A stretch of DNA of 11,299 nt, taken from contig JAHZKQ010000029.1 of the NCBI GenBank assembly GCA_022600315.1, forward strand, positions 1 through 11,299. The letters run 5' to 3'. A model generated the notes under the pieces. The model was not told the origin of the DNA. It saw only the letters and a list, made by a program, of their open reading frames with translations, and made no database searches. Of the stretch, positions 8,219 to 11,299 are shown in pieces (within the stretch, counting starts at the first letter, position 1; each line of letters starts with the position of its first letter). Source of the stretch: Gammaproteobacteria bacterium. Lineage in GTDB: Bacteria > Pseudomonadota > Gammaproteobacteria > Coxiellales > Coxiellaceae. The position numbers and the translations under genes were made by a program.

Positions 8219-8246
8219 AAATCATTAGCGCTCAACGCAATGATTT
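8219..8246. repeat. Inverted repeat in the mraZ/yajQ divergent region
   Basis: AAATCATT (8219-8226) and AATGATTT (8239-8246) are perfect complements. Inside them GCG (8228-8230) pairs with CGC (8236-8238) around a CTCAA loop, leaving one bulged A (8227). There is no T-run on either side, so it is more likely a protein-binding site or a leader hairpin in front of yajQ than a terminator. Confidence 0.7.
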
Positions 8247-8281
8247 GGTAAGCTTTTCGCTCATTTTAATGGGAGTAAGCC

Positions 8282-8767
8282 ATGCCTTCATTTGATATTG
8301 TTTGTGAACTCGACGCCCACGAAGTGACTAATGCAGTCGATCAAGCGAACCGGGAAGTTTCCACCCGGTTCGATTTTCGCGGCGCTGATGCCAAATTTGA
8401 ATACGCTAGAAAAGATGATATTACCCTGAAAGCCGAGACCGATTTTCAGCTCCAACAGATGCGCGATATGCTAATGAAAAAGCTTGCTAAACGCAGCGTT
8501 GATTTGAAGCACCTCAATCCGCAAGACCCTGTTATTCAACATAAATCTGCCACTCAAGTGATCAAACTCAAGCAGGGCATTGAAAAAGAAATGGCGAAAA
8601 AGATCGTCAAGCTCATTAAGGCTGAAAAATACAAGGTCCAGGCCAGCATCCAAGGCGAGCAGGTGCGGGTCACCGGTAAAAAGCGCGATGATTTACAGGA
8701 AGTTATCGGCTTTTTGCAGGCCAAAGAGCTAGAGCTTCCCCTACAATTCGATAATTTTCGCGATTAA
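8282..8767 (+). CDS. yajQ: YajQ family nucleotide-binding protein
   Basis: Small cytoplasmic protein of the YajQ (UPF0234) family, two ferredoxin-like domains. Family members bind nucleotides; a Xanthomonas homologue is a cyclic-di-GMP responsive regulator, and the Pseudomonas one assists phage phi6 transcription. The role here is not visible from the sequence. It has 161 residues, full length. MPSFDIV at the start, ANREVSTRFDFRG (22-34), DLKHLNPQDP (73-82), LKQGIEKEMAKKIVKLIK (95-112) and the C-terminal LPLQFDNFRD are characteristic. The start at 8282 has GGGAG at 8271-8275, six bases in front. It is transcribed away from the dcw cluster, sharing a 147-base control region with mraZ. Confidence 0.96.
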   Translation: MPSFDIVCELDAHEVTNAVDQANREVSTRFDFRGADAKFEYARKDDITLKAETDFQLQQMRDMLMKKLAKRSVDLKHLNPQDPVIQHKSATQVIKLKQGIEKEMAKKIVKLIKAEKYKVQASIQGEQVRVTGKKRDDLQEVIGFLQAKELELPLQFDNFRD

Positions 8768-8811
8768 GTTGCCGTTTTGGCTGCTGATTTAAGAATACCT
8801 TAATATTACGG

Positions 8812-8820
8812 TGGTATATT
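8812..8820 (+). promoter_or_regulatory. Extended -10 promoter for the gene at 8865
   Basis: TGGTATATT has the TGn extension followed by TATATT, one base off TATAAT. No convincing -35 box is visible at 16-18 bases, which is common for extended -10 promoters. Transcription would begin near 8827, giving a leader of about 38 bases that contains a small ATGAA/TTCAT hairpin (8828-8842). Confidence 0.5.
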
Positions 8821-8864
8821 GGCCTTAATGAACATTTTTCATGATTTCAAAGAGAGGTTTTATC

Positions 8865-9326
8865 ATGGTAACTTTAGCTAAATTGACCAACGATAAAGAG
8901 GCTTATGACAGCCTGAGATTGCAACAGACAACTAGCAAATTAGCTGAACTGACGCTAACCCATGGCATCTTTGCCGAAGCGGCTAAACGAGCTGAAGCCC
9001 AGCAAGCAAAACAATTCTCACAAAGTAGCAGCCGCAATATCGACGTCTTAGATCTTGCGCAATCAGCTGCGCTGGCCACACAAATTGAAGCCCAACAAGC
9101 AAAACAATTTACGGCCCAATCTAACGCCATTGCCGGACTTGATTTAGCCGTTCTAAATGCTGAACAAGCTGATGCTAATAAATATCTTGAAAAAGCGGGC
9201 GAGTTCAATGCGACTCGTGTTGCATTGGTTAACTCGGCTGCCAGTATGTTTGGTGGCAAGCCACAACCAATCGGTTCTCAAGCACAACAAGATAATAACT
9301 CTCACGAACTCCCATCTTTATCCTAA
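8865..9326 (+). CDS. Unrecognised Ala/Gln-rich protein with internal 31-residue repeat
   Basis: I do not recognise this 153-residue protein. The start at 8865 is chosen because GAGAGG (8852-8857) lies 7 bases upstream; an ATG 24 bases earlier has no such site. No signal peptide or membrane segment is visible. It is mostly predicted helix, rich in Ala, Gln and Leu. EAQQAKQF occurs at residues 44-51 and again at 75-82, and the following stretches (IDVLDLA, 59-65, and IAGLDLA, 89-95) also match, so it contains a tandem duplication of about 31 residues; AEQADANKY (99-107) may be a worn third copy. The tail after about residue 131 is polar and probably disordered. It follows yajQ on the same strand after 97 bases, has its own probable promoter, and ends at a hairpin terminator. 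The function is unknown. Confidence 0.8.
   Translation: MVTLAKLTNDKEAYDSLRLQQTTSKLAELTLTHGIFAEAAKRAEAQQAKQFSQSSSRNIDVLDLAQSAALATQIEAQQAKQFTAQSNAIAGLDLAVLNAEQADANKYLEKAGEFNATRVALVNSAASMFGGKPQPIGSQAQQDNNSHELPSLS
8994..9110 (+). repeat. 93-base-period internal duplication in the gene at 8865
   Basis: The 24-base segments at 8994-9017 and 9087-9110 differ at only two positions, both third codon bases, and lie exactly 93 bases (31 codons) apart. The flanking sequence is more diverged but still aligns at protein level, so the duplication is older than the conserved core suggests, or the core is under selection. Confidence 0.85.
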
Positions 9327-9334
9327 AGGACTAG

Positions 9335-9417
9335 GTTGCTAGACCAGCAACGCTCCCGCAGACATCGGACCCTAACTACTCTGGTTAGCCCCTGCGGGAG
9401 AGCTCGTTTCTCTCTTC
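9335..9417 (+). terminator. Multi-hairpin terminator between convergent genes
   Basis: A first hairpin GTTGCT/AGCAAC (9335-9340 with 9346-9351) is followed by a perfect 9-base stem CTCCCGCAG/CTGCGGGAG (9353-9361 with 9392-9400). This encloses a nested hairpin CTAAC/GTTAG (9372-9376 with 9384-9388) with a 7-base loop. A T-rich but interrupted stretch, 9406-9417, follows on the plus strand. It starts 9 bases after the stop of the plus-strand gene and ends 6 bases from the stop of the minus-strand amidotransferase gene, so it may stop transcription from both sides. The U-tract is imperfect. Confidence 0.6.
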
Positions 9418-9422
9418 AAGCT

Positions 9423-10082
9423 TTAATCGCCCAAACCAAACTCTTTCTCCACCTCATCTAATGAGTAGTATTTATGAGGCTGCTCTAAACGCTGAATAGC
9501 AATATATTGATCTTCCAGCTCATCTTTAACAAAATTTTTTAACAAATCATATCCGTGTTTGGTTAACACCGACTCCGGATGAAACTGCACACCTACTAAT
9601 GGATAATCACTATGCCTGATTGCCATGATTTCTTTTGTCTGCGTTTGTGCGGTAATCTCAAATTCATTAGGCAAGCTATTTTTATCGACAATTAAAGAAT
9701 GATAACGCGCAGCCTGAAAAGGATTTTCTACCCCTGCAAAGATTCCTTTACCATTGTGTTGAATTAAACTGGTTTTACCATGGCGTGGTGCTTTGGCTTT
9801 AATAATACTGGCACCGAATGCTTGGGCGATGGCTTGGTGCCCTAAACATACACCTAATATTGGAATAGAACTTGCATAAGTTTTAACGAGCTCTAAACAA
9901 ATCCCAGCTTTATTAGGCATGCAAGGTCCAGGTGATAAAATAATATGGCTGGGATTTAAATCATTAATCTCAGCTAAATTAATTTCATCATTACGTTTAA
10001 CTAAGGTTTCAAAACCTAACTCACGAATATAGCGCGCTAGGTTATAAACAAAAGAATCATAATTATCGATTAACAAAATCAT
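9423..10082 (-). CDS. pabA: TrpG/PabA-type glutamine amidotransferase (anthranilate or aminodeoxychorismate synthase component II)
   Basis: Class I glutamine amidotransferase that releases ammonia from glutamine and passes it to a chorismate-using partner (TrpE for tryptophan, PabB for folate). MILLIDNYDSFVYNLARY (residues 1-18), LSPGPCMPNKAG (49-60), GVCLGHQ with nucleophile C79, and HPES with H168 and E170 complete the triad. KTSLIQHNGKGIFAG (103-117) and YHSLIV (127-132) are typical. The start at 10082 is preferred to a longer frame because GGAG lies 8 bases upstream and the family begins with MILLIDNYDSF. At 219 residues it is about 30 longer than usual: a charged tail from about residue 186 ends in DEVEKEFGLGD. 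No TrpE or PabB gene is visible, so the pathway cannot be decided; the symbol follows the general resemblance and could equally be trpG. A good promoter lies 91 bases upstream. Confidence 0.9.
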   Translation of the reverse strand: MILLIDNYDSFVYNLARYIRELGFETLVKRNDEINLAEINDLNPSHIILSPGPCMPNKAGICLELVKTYASSIPILGVCLGHQAIAQAFGASIIKAKAPRHGKTSLIQHNGKGIFAGVENPFQAARYHSLIVDKNSLPNEFEITAQTQTKEIMAIRHSDYPLVGVQFHPESVLTKHGYDLLKNFVKDELEDQYIAIQRLEQPHKYYSLDEVEKEFGLGD

Positions 10083-10172
10083 AAATTTTTCTCCATCATT
10101 GCTGCAAAGGTTACCCAACTTGGAGTTGCCCCTACAAAACAGATCCGTTTAATCAGCGCAGCTGCGATTGCA

Positions 10173-10202
10173 AATATACTGCCTAGGCGACATCATTTTC
10201 AA
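10173..10202 (-). promoter_or_regulatory. Sigma70-like promoter of the amidotransferase gene
   Basis: The minus strand has TTGAAA (10202-10197) and TATATT (10178-10173), each one base off consensus, with an 18-base spacer. Transcription would start near 10166, giving a leader of about 80 bases. The leader contains a small CAACT/AGTTG hairpin but no Trp-rich leader peptide or attenuator that I can see. Confidence 0.6.
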
Positions 10203-10469
10203 GCCGTTGTGCGGTATGTTTTCATTATAATCTTCAAACCAAACTGATAATTACTCAAACACGCGGTCTGCACAAGAGAAATCACCCGGTATTACTCCTT
10301 TAAAATAGGTTAGCGCGAAGACGGAGCGCTTACGTTCTTGGAGCAACAATTATGTGCTTCAAGAGAAGATTCAGCTAGCGTCACTATGATGAGCTCTGCT
10401 AGTTAGCTAGTAATTTATAAGTGATACACCTTTTTTTGTGGCGGCTGTGCCAGTCCAGATATGTGGAAA

Positions 10470-10546
10470 GTTAATATTTCTTTAAGAAATAAGCGGTCTA
10501 AGCCCTTATTTATTTCTATGCTTTAATTATTGAGTGTTAATATTTC
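10470..10546 (+). repeat. 11-base direct repeat upstream of the gene at 10603
   Basis: GTTAATATTTC occurs at 10470-10480 and 10536-10546, 66 bases apart. After one differing base both continue TTAA. The second copy lies between the candidate -35 and -10 boxes. In such AT-rich sequence some of this could be chance. Confidence 0.5.
10475..10491. repeat. 17-base perfect palindrome (operator-like)
   Basis: TATTTCTTTAAGAAATA has eight-base complementary arms around a single central T (10483). It lies about 65 bases in front of the -10 box of the gene at 10603 and overlaps the first copy of an 11-base direct repeat. It is AT-rich and lacks a following T-run, so a dimeric regulator site is more likely than a terminator. 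Confidence 0.55.
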
Positions 10547-10560
10547 ATTAATAATATAAT
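10530..10560 (+). promoter_or_regulatory. Promoter of the gene at 10603
   Basis: A perfect TATAAT lies at 10555-10560. The best -35 candidate is TTGAGT (10530-10535), four of six matches, with a long 19-base spacer. Transcription would start near 10567 and give a leader of about 36 bases. Confidence 0.5.
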
Positions 10561-10602
10561 GGTATTATGTTAGGCATTATAAACTTTAAAAGGTTGAAGG
10601 CA

Positions 10603-11299
10603 ATGTCAAGAGTAACAAAAAGAAAGCACAGGGGTAAGGGACCAAGATTAGGGACAGGGAACTTCGAACAACGATTGAATCAAGCGCAGCAGTTAGCGGA
10701 AAAAACACAGACTATGGCCGAAAAATTGCAGCAAGAAAAAAAGCTGTTTGAGCAAGCACAACAATTAAAAGCCTGGAACGTACAGCTTGTAAGTGAAGCG
10801 CAACAATTCCCATTGCCTGAAGTTCATTTAGCTGATTTATTGGCCCAAAATAAATTCTTATCATCGCAAATAATACAATTGATGAAACCTACTCATGAAC
10901 AGTTATCTACGATCAGGAAATTTTTATTGGAATCCAGTTTCACTGCTACCAAAAATAGTCTGAATGCAGATCCTCAAAATGCACAAATTATTACGACACT
11001 ATTAACTAGCGCTGCTGTATTTGATCTTTATCAGAGAAACCCTCAGTTCATTCCTGGTTTGTTGCATGCTTTTAAGTCGCATGGCTGTGTTGATACTCGT
11101 TTGGTTGAGAGACTTTATAAACCGCTTAGTGATTATTTAATCGTGCTATCTCAGTCGCAATACCTTCCACGATTTAACTTTGTGAGGGCTTGCTATAGCT
11201 TGGCTTTATTTATGGAAAACTTTAATATTAATCACACGAAGATCCCTTATTCGCTTGCATTAGCTTTACCGAGCATTCAATTGAGTGATTTTTTTAGCG
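10603..11299 (+). CDS. Unrecognised helical protein with basic N-terminus (5' part only)
   Basis: An open frame of 232 codons from 10603 runs off the right edge. I do not recognise the protein. Residues 3-15 are strongly basic (RVTKRKHRGKGPR). Residues 21-70 are rich in Gln, Glu, Lys and Leu with recurring AQQ (28-30, 52-54, 66-68), consistent with a coiled coil. From about 73 on it reads as a chain of amphipathic helices (LADLLAQNKFL, LLTSAAVFDLY, LLHAFKSHG, FVRACYSLALFMENF), which could be an alpha-solenoid. No signal peptide or membrane segment is seen. The start is supported by AAAAGG (10588-10593), 9 bases upstream; an in-frame ATG at 10567 would add 12 residues but sits at the expected transcription start. 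The N-terminus and helical layout resemble secreted effectors of intracellular bacteria, but this is only a resemblance. Confidence 0.75.
   Translation, partial: MSRVTKRKHRGKGPRLGTGNFEQRLNQAQQLAEKTQTMAEKLQQEKKLFEQAQQLKAWNVQLVSEAQQFPLPEVHLADLLAQNKFLSSQIIQLMKPTHEQLSTIRKFLLESSFTATKNSLNADPQNAQIITTLLTSAAVFDLYQRNPQFIPGLLHAFKSHGCVDTRLVERLYKPLSDYLIVLSQSQYLPRFNFVRACYSLALFMENFNINHTKIPYSLALALPSIQLSDFFS

Larger units (their letters stand above)
10083..10602. other. 520-base region without a gene, with several secondary structures
   Basis: No convincing reading frame lies here on either strand. The left part holds the leader and promoter of the amidotransferase gene. The middle has three stem-loops in a row: AGCGC/GCGCT (10312-10316 with 10326-10330), CTTGGAGCA/TGCTTCAAG (10337-10345 with 10355-10363, one G-U pair) and AGCTAGC/GCTAGTT (10373-10379 with 10398-10404, one G-U pair). 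A run of seven T follows at 10431-10437, too far from the last stem to be an obvious terminator. The right part is very AT-rich and holds a palindrome, a direct repeat and the promoter of the next gene. Confidence 0.6.

Noticed and set aside
8903..9259. Minus-strand open frame of 118 codons opposite the Ala/Gln-rich protein gene.
   Set aside because: It is the antisense shadow of an Ala-rich coding sequence, is unusually rich in Cys and Trp, and lacks a ribosome binding site; the plus-strand frame has promoter, ribosome binding site and terminator.
10350..10380. Short plus-strand frame (MCFKRRFS) in the gene-free stretch, considered as a leader peptide.
   Set aside because: There is no ribosome binding site in front, no regulatory codon run, and the next gene on that strand begins more than 200 bases later.
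10431..10437. Run of seven T considered as an intrinsic terminator tail.
   Set aside because: The nearest stem ends 26 bases earlier, so no hairpin directly precedes the run.

Overview
The window comes from the chromosome of a bacterium with a Gram-negative wall, most likely an AT-rich gammaproteobacterium. Three things support this. The division and cell-wall (dcw) cluster has the proteobacterial order mraZ-rsmH-ftsL-ftsI-murE-murF-mraY-murD. MurE carries the DNPR motif, which selects meso-diaminopimelate. A YajQ protein of enterobacterial type lies next to the cluster. The low GC content and two unrecognised Gln/Ala-rich helical proteins would suit a host-associated lineage such as the Legionellales (Coxiella/Berkiella-like), but that placement is only an inference.

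Layout. Positions 2-8134, minus strand: the left part of a dcw operon transcribed right to left, with murD cut by the left edge. The genes overlap or sit a few bases apart, except for a 53-base gap between ftsL and ftsI. The operon makes the MraZ regulator, the 16S rRNA methyltransferase RsmH, the divisome proteins FtsL and FtsI (PBP3), and the enzymes that build UDP-MurNAc-pentapeptide (MurD, MurE, MurF) and transfer it to undecaprenyl phosphate (MraY). In front of mraZ is an array of four TGG-type boxes with an exact 10-base period, an apparent MraZ autoregulatory operator. Positions 8135-8281: the divergent control region between mraZ and yajQ, which also holds a long inverted repeat.

Positions 8282-9326, plus strand: yajQ, then an unrecognised 153-residue Ala/Gln-rich protein with an internal 31-residue repeat and its own extended -10 promoter. 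Positions 9335-9417: a compact set of hairpins between two convergent genes, probably a terminator. Positions 9423-10082, minus strand: a TrpG/PabA-type glutamine amidotransferase with a C-terminal tail and a good sigma70-like promoter, but no partner synthase gene in view. Positions 10083-10602: 520 bases without a gene, holding that promoter, several stem-loops, an operator-like palindrome, an 11-base direct repeat and the promoter of the next gene. Positions 10603-11299, plus strand: the first 232 residues of an unrecognised all-helical protein with a strongly basic N-terminus, running off the right edge.

The most interesting material is accessory: the 10-base-period operator that runs into the mraZ ribosome binding site, a (ATTAAT)4 hexamer array inside murE, the tandem-repeat protein, and the truncated helical protein with its elaborate upstream region. 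I found no clear new multi-gene system, CRISPR array, tRNA, rRNA or transposable element.
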